12,530 bases of DNA from CAYMEV01 sp964431655 [NCBI: uncultured bacterium] (GCA_964431655.1 CAYSKJ010000087.1:1-12530); one strand, 5' to 3'; positions 1-6,518 are shown, counted from the first letter of the stretch. Notes: generated by a model not told the origin, from the letters alone. A program made the numbers and translations.

Positions 1-1237
1 TATTCTGTATCAGTATATCCTTTTCAATTGTCTGGCTTGCTCTCCATATAGAACTGGGAACATTGATCTCCAGAAGTTTTTTTAAGTGTCTTTTGTAGGC
101 AATATTGAGCTTTTCAGGCGAATGCAGGAGAATTTGCCTTAAAATATTTGTGATTGAAAAGTATGGTTTTGTTATCTGATTATAGCATTCACTCTCCAGG
201 AATGGAATATCATTGAGCTGGCAGTATTTTTTTACTTCACTGAAGATCCTGCTTTTTCCAAGGCCTTTTTTGCTTTCCATGATGAATAATCTCTTATTAT
301 CCTGGTTAATATTGATATAGTTTAGCACATTCTTTATTTCTGACTTTCTGTCGGTAAGACTGACTCCAAGGACATAGCTTTCCCTTGTAGCCTCAGTTTC
401 AACAGGGAAATCGGTTTTCATGAGCCTGTTGATTTCAAGTATTATATCCGCGCATGTTCCATATCTCTTTTCTTTTTCAAAAGCTGTCATCCCATAAATA
501 ATAGTTTTCATCCCATCATGCCTGATTTGGGCTAATGATGAGTCTGCAATGGATCTAAACCTTGTCTTGTCAGAAAGGATGCTAAACAATGAGCTGAGTG
601 AAGGAACATTCAGCATTACTGTTCCTGTAAGCAACTGGTAAAGAACTATTCCCAGGGAGTATATGTCAACCCTGCGGTCAATTGCACCTGTTAAGCTTTC
701 CGGTGCCATGTAAAACGGAGATCCCTTCAGGTTATGAATATCAGGCATTTCAATGTCAGACAGCCCAAAATCCATCAGTTTTGCATTATCCCTTTGGATT
801 ATGATATTGGATGGTTTTATATCCCTTGATATTATATTTCTGCTGTGCATAAATGACATTCCGCGCAGTATTTCAACAATAACACGGAGAGTGAAAGAAT
901 AGGTTAATTTTCTTTGGGATTTAATAATCTGGAGAAGACTAATACCTTTAAGGAATTCCATTGTTATATAATAACAGTCCAGGCAAGGGTCATAGCCGAA
1001 ATTGTATACCTTTACAAGGTTAGGGTGTTTCAGCCTGGTCATTATATCAAATTCTTTCCTGAATATCTTAAGATTCCTTGAGTTCATAAGGCCCGACTTT
1101 ATTGTCTTTAGTGCAACAGGAAGATTGGCTTTTAACCTGTCATTCACCAGATAGACTATGCCCATTCCTCCCTGGCCTATAACCGACTTAATGCGATATC
1201 TTTTATTGATGAGAGCTGATTTAAGAAAAGTTTCCAT
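1..1237 (-). CDS. Ser/Thr protein kinase with AAA-type ATPase module (partial, C-terminus off the left edge)
   Basis: I translated this by hand from the ATG at 1237; about 412 codons are open to the left edge, so the C-terminus is missing. Residues 14 to about 275 form a Hanks-type kinase domain: glycine loop GQGGMGIVY at 21-29, catalytic Lys in VALK (K44), helix-C Glu around E62, catalytic loop SRDIKPSN at 137-144, DFG at 156-158 and APE at 178-180. The HRD histidine is replaced by Ser137, while the catalytic Asp139 is kept. After a linker, residues 290-413 look like the start of a predicted-ATPase module: a regulatory 'LTDRKSEI' segment and a P-loop, SKKGLGKS, at 322-329, whose first Gly is Ser. 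Kinase plus ATPase plus long C-terminal sensor is a known architecture of large bacterial signalling kinases; the sensor part is not visible. No clear Shine-Dalgarno precedes the ATG. Its DNA looks more AT-rich than the rest. Confidence 0.9.
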   Translation of the reverse strand, partial: METFLKSALINKRYRIKSVIGQGGMGIVYLVNDRLKANLPVALKTIKSGLMNSRNLKIFRKEFDIMTRLKHPNLVKVYNFGYDPCLDCYYITMEFLKGISLLQIIKSQRKLTYSFTLRVIVEILRGMSFMHSRNIISRDIKPSNIIIQRDNAKLMDFGLSDIEMPDIHNLKGSPFYMAPESLTGAIDRRVDIYSLGIVLYQLLTGTVMLNVPSLSSLFSILSDKTRFRSIADSSLAQIRHDGMKTIIYGMTAFEKEKRYGTCADIILEINRLMKTDFPVETEATRESYVLGVSLTDRKSEIKNVLNYININQDNKRLFIMESKKGLGKSRIFSEVKKYCQLNDIPFLESECYNQITKPYFSITNILRQILLHSPEKLNIAYKRHLKKLLEINVPSSIWRASQTIEKDILIQN

Positions 1238-1303
1238 AACAGTTTTATAACAAAAATTAACTAATATTCTATATTAAAATAAAAATTGCCTGATTGAATC
1301 AAT

Positions 1304-1364
1304 GCGAAGCAAAAAGAACCGTCCCTTTTGCTTCCTTCTTTTGCTTCGGTCCCTTTTGCTTCGC
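1304..1364 (-). repeat. Long inverted repeat downstream of the glycosyltransferase gene
   Basis: The arms 1304-1321 and 1347-1364 are 18 bases each and match in 16 of 18 positions. Read as minus-strand RNA, the two differences become G-U pairs, so the stem is continuous, with a 25-base loop. It starts about 19 bases after the stop codon at 1383 and could act as a transcription terminator or 3' stabiliser for that gene. A loose U-rich stretch follows only after some 20 bases, which is poor for a classical terminator. Because the arms contain the same unit as the direct repeats, it may instead be a REP-like or other mobile repeat. Confidence 0.6.
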
Positions 1365-1373
1365 TTTTGCCTT
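1325..1373. repeat. Cluster of direct repeats CTTTTGCTTC
   Basis: The unit CTTTTGCTTC is seen exactly at 1325-1334, 1338-1347 and 1353-1362, with a degenerate fourth copy (CTTTTGCCTT) at 1364-1373. Spacing is irregular at 13, 15 and 11 bases. Copies one and three share a longer context, GTCCCTTTTGCTTC. An inverted copy lies at 1306-1315. The pattern is too short and irregular for CRISPR and suggests local duplication of a small repeat. Confidence 0.75.
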
Positions 1374-1382
1374 GGGTACGGA

Positions 1383-2966
1383 TCAGTCAGGGATTACGGC
1401 CGGTTTTCTTCTAACTTTGTATACAATCCCGTCATGGAAGGCTTCAAAGACAATTATGTCGGCAAAAAGGGAAAGCTCTTTCATGCTGTAGAAATTTCCG
1501 CTGGCATTATTCTTTATCCATACAAGGTAAATGTAGCGGGAGGAAGGCCATGAGGACTGCAGTTCCCTGAGGGCTTTCTCAGGATCCTTATCGGAATGGA
1601 CTGATAATGCCCTGCTTTTGATCCCTGCTATTATATAAAGAGCCTCGGGTGCATTGCTGTAGGTTACAGCATCTTCACCGGGGGGATTTTTCTGAAGGTA
1701 TTTTAATGCCTGGTTTTCTCTCCAGTAAACGGTGCTGTATCCGCCTGCGCCATGATTTATGCGCTGGGATGTATTGTCAAGTTTTATCAGGAATGAAGGG
1801 ATTAATACAAGGCAGGTAAGGGTTATCAGCATTATACATGCCAATCTGCGGGGGACATAGATTTGAAAAACCTCTTTGTAAAGACCGGCATAATAAAATC
1901 CCAGGAGCACCAGAGGTATGAATACAGGGGAGAGAATCCTGGAATTGATTCTGCTGTAGACATGGCCATGAACGGCAAGCAATGTATAAACCAGGTAAAC
2001 CAGTATAAAAGCAGTAATATGCCCGGATTTCCTTAACATGACAAAGCGTTCTCTCCGGGAAGCAAGCCTGGCGATATAGATCAGCACCATCAGGAATAAT
2101 GTGCTGATAAGTACGTAAAGGCCTATATAGACTGTCCAGTTCTGCATGCTTTTTTCTTTGAGAAACCAGGAGAAAAATGCCTTTATTGCCTGTTCTGATA
2201 TGTCCACTGAGGAATGGCTGTTAGGATATCCTTTTCCGAAGATTGCCCGTGATATTTGATAATTCCTGTAAAGCCACAGGATTGCAGGGACCGTTGAGAG
2301 GATGAAAAAAAGAAATACCGAATGCAGTTTTTTCTTTTTTTTACCTGTCGGGGTCATGCAGATAACCAGGATCCCGGAGATTATCAGGGTAAGGCCTGCA
2401 TATTTTGCATAAAAACCCAGAACTGCCGTAAGGCTTAGCATAAAAACCAGGATTAAGCTCTTTCTTTGAATATAGCTGTCAAGAACCAGAAGAAATATTA
2501 GTACAAGAAGGATAAACAGAAGTTCATTCCATGCCATTACTGATATATGCAAAAGCGGACCTGCAGTCATAACTGTCAAAACAGCAAGATAACTGACCGT
2601 GCCTGCCCCCGTCATCTTCAGGGCAATTAGTCCTGCAAGCAGTATTATGAGGAAAAAAACAGCAGAATGAAAAACAGGGATTATCCTGATCGGGTCTATG
2701 CCGAAAAGGCCTGTTAAAAAAGGGTAAAGAGGGGGTTCGTCTGTGTAACGGGATGTTATGATGCTTTTCCCCTGGGCTGTGTCCCTTGCGAGGGCTATGT
2801 ATATGACCGATTCGTAGGTTATACCGGGTCCGTAAAGGCTGGTGCTGTATAATACCAGGGAGCCTGCTGTTATGCCGGATATTATAAGGAATAATAAAAA
2901 ATAAAGTTTTTTCTGCTTGCAGGCTGGGGAATCAGACTCAACTTTCTTCTTCTGTGATATATCCAT
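1383..2966 (-). CDS. Multi-spanning membrane glycosyltransferase, GT39/ArnT-like
   Basis: The predicted protein has 527 residues. A Lys-rich cytosolic N-terminus (residues 1-20) is followed by about ten or more hydrophobic spans up to about residue 390, then a soluble C-terminal part of roughly 130 residues. The first external loop (about 45-90) carries a GITYESVIYIALARD stretch followed by a PPLYPFL motif, the pattern of PMT/ArnT-like glycosyltransferases that use polyprenyl-phosphate sugars, with Glu in the usual acidic position. By family it would transfer a sugar from a lipid carrier to a lipid, protein or glycan on the outer face of the inner membrane. Donor and acceptor cannot be read from the sequence. 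The gene stands alone, with its own promoter, 80 bases after the methyltransferase stop. No good Shine-Dalgarno precedes the ATG. A poly-Lys stretch near residue 210 is encoded by A8-G-A6. Confidence 0.8.
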   Translation of the reverse strand: MDISQKKKVESDSPACKQKKLYFLLFLIISGITAGSLVLYSTSLYGPGITYESVIYIALARDTAQGKSIITSRYTDEPPLYPFLTGLFGIDPIRIIPVFHSAVFFLIILLAGLIALKMTGAGTVSYLAVLTVMTAGPLLHISVMAWNELLFILLVLIFLLVLDSYIQRKSLILVFMLSLTAVLGFYAKYAGLTLIISGILVICMTPTGKKKKKLHSVFLFFILSTVPAILWLYRNYQISRAIFGKGYPNSHSSVDISEQAIKAFFSWFLKEKSMQNWTVYIGLYVLISTLFLMVLIYIARLASRRERFVMLRKSGHITAFILVYLVYTLLAVHGHVYSRINSRILSPVFIPLVLLGFYYAGLYKEVFQIYVPRRLACIMLITLTCLVLIPSFLIKLDNTSQRINHGAGGYSTVYWRENQALKYLQKNPPGEDAVTYSNAPEALYIIAGIKSRALSVHSDKDPEKALRELQSSWPSSRYIYLVWIKNNASGNFYSMKELSLFADIIVFEAFHDGIVYKVRRKPAVIPD

Positions 2967-2999
2967 TGACTAAATATCGCCGGGATAGAATTTTGAAAA

Positions 3000-3023
3000 T
3001 TTTATTCCATGATAAGAATAAAA
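3000..3023 (-). repeat. AT-rich inverted repeat between operons (operator or weak terminator)
   Basis: TTTTATTC (3000-3007) and GAATAAAA (3016-3023) are perfect 8-base arms around an 8-base loop, followed on the minus strand by TTTTC. It could end the metal operon transcript, but the stem has a single G-C pair. It also overlaps the -10 of the glycosyltransferase promoter, so an operator role is equally possible. Confidence 0.35.
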
Positions 3024-3036
3024 GCTGTATTGTCAA
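3009..3036 (-). promoter_or_regulatory. Sigma70-like promoter for the glycosyltransferase gene
   Basis: On the minus strand a perfect -35 TTGACA (3031-3036) is followed after 16 bases by TATCAT (3009-3014), five of six to the -10 consensus. Transcription would start near 3002, about 35 bases before the ATG at 2966. It lies just beyond the stop of the methyltransferase gene, so the glycosyltransferase can be transcribed separately from the metal operon. Confidence 0.6.
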
Positions 3037-3046
3037 AACATTTTCC

Positions 3047-3655
3047 TTATTTAAGGGCGGATAGCATGTAGTAATCATTCCCGCTGTCAATTAGAATCCT
3101 CCTGAAACCCTCGTCTGCCAGCATCCCTCTCATTATGTCATCCTCCGGTATCTGATGATTGTTTATGGGGCAGGGAAGGCCGGCGTGAAAATTATTGAGC
3201 CTGTCCTTGTTTTCAAAATGATTAATAAAAAGGGCCCCGCCCAACCTCAGGGATCTGTACATTTCACTGATGCACCGGCTTTTGGATTCAAAGTGAGGGA
3301 AAGCATTTATCATAATGATTCTGTCAAAGGGCAGATTTAAAAATGGCAGGCAATGGCTGGAACCCCTGAAAAACAGGTGCTTATGCCGGTAATCGGTCCT
3401 CTTTGCTTTCTCTACCATATAAGGTGCCATATCAAAGGAGAACAGAGTAAAAGTTTTATGTATCCTGGAGCTTATCCATCGGGTGAATCGGCCTGAGCCG
3501 CAGGCAGGCTCCAGGATAAGGTCGCCGGGCTGAATGTCCCAGGAACGGCTGAAAAACTCAAGCATGGAGTCCTCCCTGTCATTTATGTCATCCATGATGC
3601 ATTCCCTGGCGCACCTGTTAAAGTAACTGATTATCAGTGAGTTTTCCTTAAGCAT
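3047..3655 (-). CDS. Class I SAM-dependent methyltransferase
   Basis: The 202-residue protein has a seven-strand Rossmann-type methyltransferase core. Motif I, LEPACGSGRFTRW, is at 48-60, an acidic residue of strand 2 (FSFDMAPYM, D75) should contact the SAM ribose, a strand-4 segment RIIMINAFPHFES is at 112-124, and the post-motif LRLGGALFINHF is at 136-147. It resembles UbiE/Methyltransf_11-type enzymes, but the substrate cannot be assigned. Its ATG overlaps the last 8 bases of the upstream permease gene, and a GGAGG lies 11 bases before the start, so translation is probably coupled. It is therefore the last gene of the metal-uptake operon. Why a methyltransferase sits there is unclear: metallophore-like small molecule modification, methylation of a metal-related metabolite, or simple passenger are all possible. 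Confidence 0.85.
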   Translation of the reverse strand: MLKENSLIISYFNRCARECIMDDINDREDSMLEFFSRSWDIQPGDLILEPACGSGRFTRWISSRIHKTFTLFSFDMAPYMVEKAKRTDYRHKHLFFRGSSHCLPFLNLPFDRIIMINAFPHFESKSRCISEMYRSLRLGGALFINHFENKDRLNNFHAGLPCPINNHQIPEDDIMRGMLADEGFRRILIDSGNDYYMLSALK

Positions 3656-4481
3656 TTAACCGGCTTCCTCCGTTTTTCCAGAAGGGAAATTTCCTGTAAA
3701 GGGGCTGTCCATAGATAAGTACCGCTACGAGCAGGCTGGAGAATAAAACTATACAGGCTCCCAGAGGCAGATCAAACCAGTAGGCCATGAAAAATCCCCC
3801 TACAGCAGATATGCTGCCCAGGACACTGCTCCAGATCAGGGATGCATTATAGCTTCTGCTAAGACGCAGGGCGATAATGGCGGGATTGCTTATAAGGCTG
3901 TAGAGCATCATGCCTCCGACAATCTCAAGGTTGATGGCAATTATGCCTGCCTTGAAGATTAACAGTATCAGAAACAGGTAGCTGTCATTTATCAGTGTAA
4001 AAGCAATATCCCGGCTGAAGAGCAGTATTTTCAGTTCCTTATAGAAATACACTATAAATCCTATAAAAAGCAGAAGCACAAATGCCATTACATAAATCTG
4101 GTTTTTTGAGATGAAAAGCAGACTGCCCCACATCAGACCGAGAACAGAGCTCCTTGCCCCCCTGTTGAGTCCTATCCCTAAAAATGCGATTCCGAGCATA
4201 AAAGAAAATATGGACCCTATGGCTGCATTTATGTCAATGTTCTTTTTTTCAATTATGAAGCTTAAGAGAAGTGCGCCTGTTATGGCCCCAAAAAAGCCTG
4301 AAATACTGGGATTTAAACCCAGAAGGTCCCCGAATATGGCTCCTGCCATGGCCGAGTGGGCAGTGCATACACCCAGGAAAGGCATTCTGAGGCCGGTTAT
4401 GAATATGCCTAAAAGACCGGCAGAAGCGCCTCCCAGGACAGCAGCTATAATAATATTGGAGAATACATCAAAAAAGCCCAT
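3648..4481 (-). CDS. ABC-3 family metal permease, ZnuB/MntB-like
   Basis: The 277-residue protein is almost entirely hydrophobic, with about eight predicted spans, the size and pattern usual for ABC-3 family permeases that carry Zn, Mn or Fe across the inner membrane. Family-typical stretches include the N-terminal FITGLRMPFLGVCTAHSAMA region (28-47), with the conserved small-residue and His pattern, and the central EIVGGMMLYSLISNPA segment near residue 187. It starts 2 bases after the ATPase stop, with a GAGG about 8 bases before the ATG inside the end of that gene. It would pair as a homodimer with the ATPase encoded just upstream. Metal identity is not determined by the sequence. Confidence 0.9.
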   Translation of the reverse strand: MGFFDVFSNIIIAAVLGGASAGLLGIFITGLRMPFLGVCTAHSAMAGAIFGDLLGLNPSISGFFGAITGALLLSFIIEKKNIDINAAIGSIFSFMLGIAFLGIGLNRGARSSVLGLMWGSLLFISKNQIYVMAFVLLLFIGFIVYFYKELKILLFSRDIAFTLINDSYLFLILLIFKAGIIAINLEIVGGMMLYSLISNPAIIALRLSRSYNASLIWSSVLGSISAVGGFFMAYWFDLPLGACIVLFSSLLVAVLIYGQPLYRKFPFWKNGGSRLNA

Positions 4482-4483
4482 GG

Positions 4484-5266
4484 CTATTTCCTCACTGCGT
4501 AGACCCTGCTGTCCTTCCGGAAAACTGCGACCGGGCAGGAATAAAGCTCAGAGAGGTCTGCATCATTTATTATATCGCCGGGATACCCCTTTTTCAGGAT
4601 CCTGCCGTTTTTTAGCAGTATTATCTTTGTTGTTTCAGGGGGCACCTCATCGATATAATGGGTGACCATTATAACGGTTTTTTTTAGATCCCTGTTTATC
4701 ATGCCTATGTATTCTAACAGCCTTCCTTTATAATCCAGATCAAGGGAGGATGCAGGCTCATCCAGCAGGAGTATATCAGACTGCTGGGCAATAAGCCTTG
4801 CAAGCTGGACCTTCTGTCTTTCACCCCCGCTGAGCTCTTTGTAGAGCCTGCCCGAATATCCCTGCAGGCCCATTATATCCAGGGCATTTTCTATTACCCT
4901 TTTTTCACCGGGACAGCTGAACAGGATTCTTGGACATCCGGTTATGCCGAAGGAAACAATGTCGAAAACGCTGAAAGGCAGATCATTGTAAAAACTGTGC
5001 TGCTGAAAAAGAAAACCTATCCTTCGCCTTGTTTCCAAAGGTATCTTAAAACCGGCCTGAAAGCCCTGTCCCAGGATCCTGATAATTCCGCAGGATGTTT
5101 TGACATGGCCTGCAATGGCTTTGAGTATGGTGCTTTTTCCTGAACCGTTAGGCCCTACAATGCATAGCATTTCTCCCTCCAGGACATCAAAAGACAAAGG
5201 CCCTATATTAATACCGCCGTCATAGGATATTATTGTCCGGTCAAGGCTTAGAAGTTTACTCTGCAT
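4484..5266 (-). CDS. Metal ABC transporter ATP-binding protein, ZnuC/MntA-like
   Basis: The 260-residue protein has every hallmark of an ABC ATPase in order: Walker A GPNGSGKST (38-46), Q-loop FLFQQHSF, signature LSGGERQKVQLARL, Walker B DILLLDEPASSLD and the H-loop VTHYIDEV. The length is normal for the ZnuC/MntA group. It hydrolyses ATP on the cytosolic face to drive the adjacent permease. A strong Shine-Dalgarno (GGAGG, 5 bases before the ATG) lies inside the 3' end of the binding-protein gene, which it overlaps by 19 bases. Order and overlaps make it part of one transcript with its neighbours. Confidence 0.95.
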   Translation of the reverse strand: MQSKLLSLDRTIISYDGGINIGPLSFDVLEGEMLCIVGPNGSGKSTILKAIAGHVKTSCGIIRILGQGFQAGFKIPLETRRRIGFLFQQHSFYNDLPFSVFDIVSFGITGCPRILFSCPGEKRVIENALDIMGLQGYSGRLYKELSGGERQKVQLARLIAQQSDILLLDEPASSLDLDYKGRLLEYIGMINRDLKKTVIMVTHYIDEVPPETTKIILLKNGRILKKGYPGDIINDADLSELYSCPVAVFRKDSRVYAVRK

Positions 5267-6072
5267 GATTCCTCCAGCCTGTCGATGTTTCTGTTCACCA
5301 GTTCAAGGTAATTGACGCCGTATTCAAAAAAATCAGGAAAATTGCTGAGCACGGCAAGGGGCAGGCCCATTTTTTCAGAAATATTGCCTGCTGCTCTGGT
5401 TCCTTCCTGCAGATTGGCTATTACCATGTCTGCATCCAGGCTTATAAGCCTTAGCACATCAGCAGGGGACATATCCTCGGCCCTCTTGAATGTGCCTATA
5501 ATGTCAAAACCCAGGTACTGGCAGAAATCCTTCTGCATTGCAGACACTATGACCCGGTTTTTGCTGAAGGTCTCTCTGGATATAATAATTCTTTCCTCCA
5601 GGCTTCCCAGTCTTTTTGAAAGGTCTGTTATATTATTCAGGATATTCTGCTTTTGTCCTCTGCTGATGTTTGCAATGCTTTCCGAGATGGTCCGGACAAA
5701 GGTAAGGTAGTTGGAAGGTATAAGCAGACTGTTTTTTGAGTCTATTATCAGTATCCTGTCAGGATCTATACCGATTCCCTTCATCTTTTCCGCCAGGGTT
5801 TCCTGGTAGCTGTGGAGGATTATCATTTCAGCCTTTTTCAGGGCGGGAAGCTGTCCCGGGTTCAGATCAAAGTGGCCTGGACAGCTGTGGGGAGGTATTA
5901 TCCTGATGATCTGGTAATTCATCATCTCGTCGCCCAGGGCATCCTTTAATGCTACTTCAATAAGTGTGGTTGTAGCGGCAATGATTCCGGGTTCCTGGTA
6001 TGATTGTGCATTGAACGGCAAAGAAAGCAGAAAGCCTGCTAAAATAAGAACCTTTATAAGGATTTTTATCAT
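5248..6072 (-). CDS. ZnuA-like metal ABC transporter substrate-binding protein with atypical ligand set
   Basis: Two starts are in frame: GTG at 6081 and ATG at 6072. I prefer the ATG because it is a stronger codon and has a weak GAGTGGG upstream; the longer form adds three residues. A signal peptide (KILIKVLILAGFLLSLPFNAQS) is followed by the cluster A-I metal-binding fold, with 277 residues counted from the GTG. Numbered that way, the first ligand region reads PPHSCPGHFD at 63-72, where classical ZnuA has a single His after Pro, and H90 follows. The usual second His (NPHxW) is absent, and the third-His region reads MQKDFCQYLGF (182-192). This CPGHFD-type variant seems to me a recognisable subgroup of the family, but its metal is unknown to me. 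It delivers substrate to the permease and ATPase encoded downstream. Confidence 0.88.
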   Translation of the reverse strand: MIKILIKVLILAGFLLSLPFNAQSYQEPGIIAATTTLIEVALKDALGDEMMNYQIIRIIPPHSCPGHFDLNPGQLPALKKAEMIILHSYQETLAEKMKGIGIDPDRILIIDSKNSLLIPSNYLTFVRTISESIANISRGQKQNILNNITDLSKRLGSLEERIIISRETFSKNRVIVSAMQKDFCQYLGFDIIGTFKRAEDMSPADVLRLISLDADMVIANLQEGTRAAGNISEKMGLPLAVLSNFPDFFEYGVNYLELVNRNIDRLEESCRVNF

Positions 6073-6087
6073 GATACCCACTCGATG

Positions 6088-6099
6088 CCTGATATCAGG
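6088..6099. promoter_or_regulatory. Perfect 12-bp palindrome before the binding-protein gene
   Basis: CCTGATATCAGG reads the same on both strands and lies 15 bases before the ATG at 6072. It includes the stop codon of the frameshifted reading of the upstream small gene. It may be a regulator site or chance. It matches no Zur, Fur or MntR consensus known to me. Confidence 0.3.
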
Positions 6100-6265
6100 A
6101 CAGCCTTTCCTGTGGCTGTATATTTTTTACCGATGAGCTGAAGGAAGCAAGGCTCAGGGAAACGCCAGCTTCAATTATGTACAAATCGTCTTCCTCCAGT
6201 CTATTATATTCATCCTGCCTGTATAAGCCGTTATGATCCAGTAATAAATATACTCCCGATGGATT
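6095..6265 (-). pseudogene. Probable out-of-frame C-terminal part of the small exported protein
   Basis: The -1 frame relative to the 93-residue reading is open for 56 codons from 6265 and ends with TGA at 6095-6097, only 22 bases before the ATG of the binding-protein gene. It has sensible composition (for example SGVYLLLDHNGLYRQDEY), codons like its neighbours and no start of its own. Adding one A to the AAAA run at 6264-6267 would join it to the upstream frame as a 120-residue protein. The normal operon spacing this restores argues that this is the true 3' end of the gene, broken by a one-base deletion, a sequencing error or, less likely, programmed slippage. Confidence 0.55.
6100..6119. 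repeat. Short hairpin ACAGCC/GGCTGT upstream of the binding-protein gene
   Basis: Six-base perfect arms, 6100-6105 and 6114-6119, enclose an 8-base loop. On the plus strand the hairpin is followed by ATATTTTTT, which resembles a terminator for transcription entering from the left, although no plus-strand gene lies there. It falls within the out-of-frame coding part of the small exported gene, so it may be incidental. Confidence 0.3.
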
Positions 6266-6456
6266 TTAAGTGTTTGAATATTTTGATGTTCCTTAACTTC
6301 AGCCCATGATGCGTTCAATCCTGCACGTCCTGCTGTATCCCTGCCAAAGCACCGGCTGTCACTGAAATGCGGATTAAGGGAGGAAGCTGTCACGGTATAC
6401 CGGAAGGATATACAGCACAGGGACGACAGAATCCATAATATAAGAAATTTTTTCAC
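6175..6456 (-). CDS. Small exported protein of unknown function, first gene of the metal operon (likely frameshifted)
   Basis: The GTG start at 6456 has a GGAG 8 bases upstream. The first 24 residues (KKFLILWILSSLCCISF core) form a convincing signal peptide, possibly with cleavage after TVTA. The rest of the 93-residue reading matches no family I know, and its last 29 residues, rich in Tyr, Trp and Ile, look unnatural. Near codon 64 the sequence CTTAAAATCC allows a switch to the -1 frame, which gives a 120-residue product ending just before the binding-protein gene (separate entry). I therefore think residues 1-64 are genuine and the annotated tail is out of frame. Its position suggests a periplasmic accessory to metal uptake. 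That is inference from context only. Confidence 0.5.
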   Translation of the reverse strand: MKKFLILWILSSLCCISFRYTVTASSLNPHFSDSRCFGRDTAGRAGLNASWAEVKEHQNIQTLKIHREYIYYWIITAYTGRMNIIDWRKTICT

Positions 6457-6473
6457 AGCATGAACTCCAGGCG

Positions 6474-6500
6474 GTGTTACTATTTTTATAAAAGTAACAC
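6474..6500. promoter_or_regulatory. 27-bp inverted repeat, candidate metalloregulator operator
   Basis: Perfect arms GTGTTACT (6474-6481) and AGTAACAC (6493-6500) flank an AT-rich 11-base centre that is itself partly symmetric (three of five inner pairs). It lies 18 bases before the GTG start of the small exported gene, where a repressor would block the operon. The size and AT-rich dyad are compatible with a Fur/Zur-type site, but it does not match a named consensus. Confidence 0.5.
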
Positions 6501-6518
6501 CCTGGCCTTATCAGTCAA
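6488..6518 (-). promoter_or_regulatory. Tentative promoter of the metal-uptake operon
   Basis: A -35-like TTGACT (6513-6518, minus strand) precedes the inverted repeat. The -10 is uncertain: TACTTT at 16-base spacing or TTTTAT at 19, both overlapping the right arm of the dyad. The overlap itself fits repression by a dimeric regulator. Confidence 0.35.

Larger units (their letters stand above)
1238..1382. other. Intergenic region between glycosyltransferase and kinase genes, repeat-bearing
   Basis: This 145-base gap separates two minus-strand genes. Its left third (about 1238-1290) is very AT-rich and would hold any kinase promoter, although I found no convincing -35/-10 pair. The rest is taken up by repeats of GAAGCAAAAG (minus-strand reading) and a long inverted repeat, listed separately. 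Short open frames crossing it are not believable genes because they consist of the repeat read through. Confidence 0.7.

Noticed and set aside
1325-1373. CRISPR array
   Set aside because: Repeats are only 10 bases with 1-5-base gaps, far from the repeat and spacer lengths of CRISPR.
1294-1553. Two short plus-strand open frames across the repeat cluster
   Set aside because: They consist of translated repeats and the antisense of the glycosyltransferase 3' end, with no ribosome binding site and no protein-like pattern.
4111-4665. A 184-codon plus-strand open frame
   Set aside because: It is antisense to the permease and ATPase genes, which have full family motifs; its composition (many Pro, Arg, Met) is typical of an antisense shadow.
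6100-6130. Plus-strand terminator ACAGCC/GGCTGT with T-run
   Set aside because: No plus-strand gene lies upstream for it to terminate, and it falls in the likely coding part of a minus-strand gene. Kept only as a hairpin.
6260-6270. Programmed -1 frameshift in the small exported gene
   Set aside because: The site CTTAAAA does not fit the X XXY YYZ slippery pattern in the reading frame, and no strong downstream structure is evident; an indel is simpler, though not excluded.
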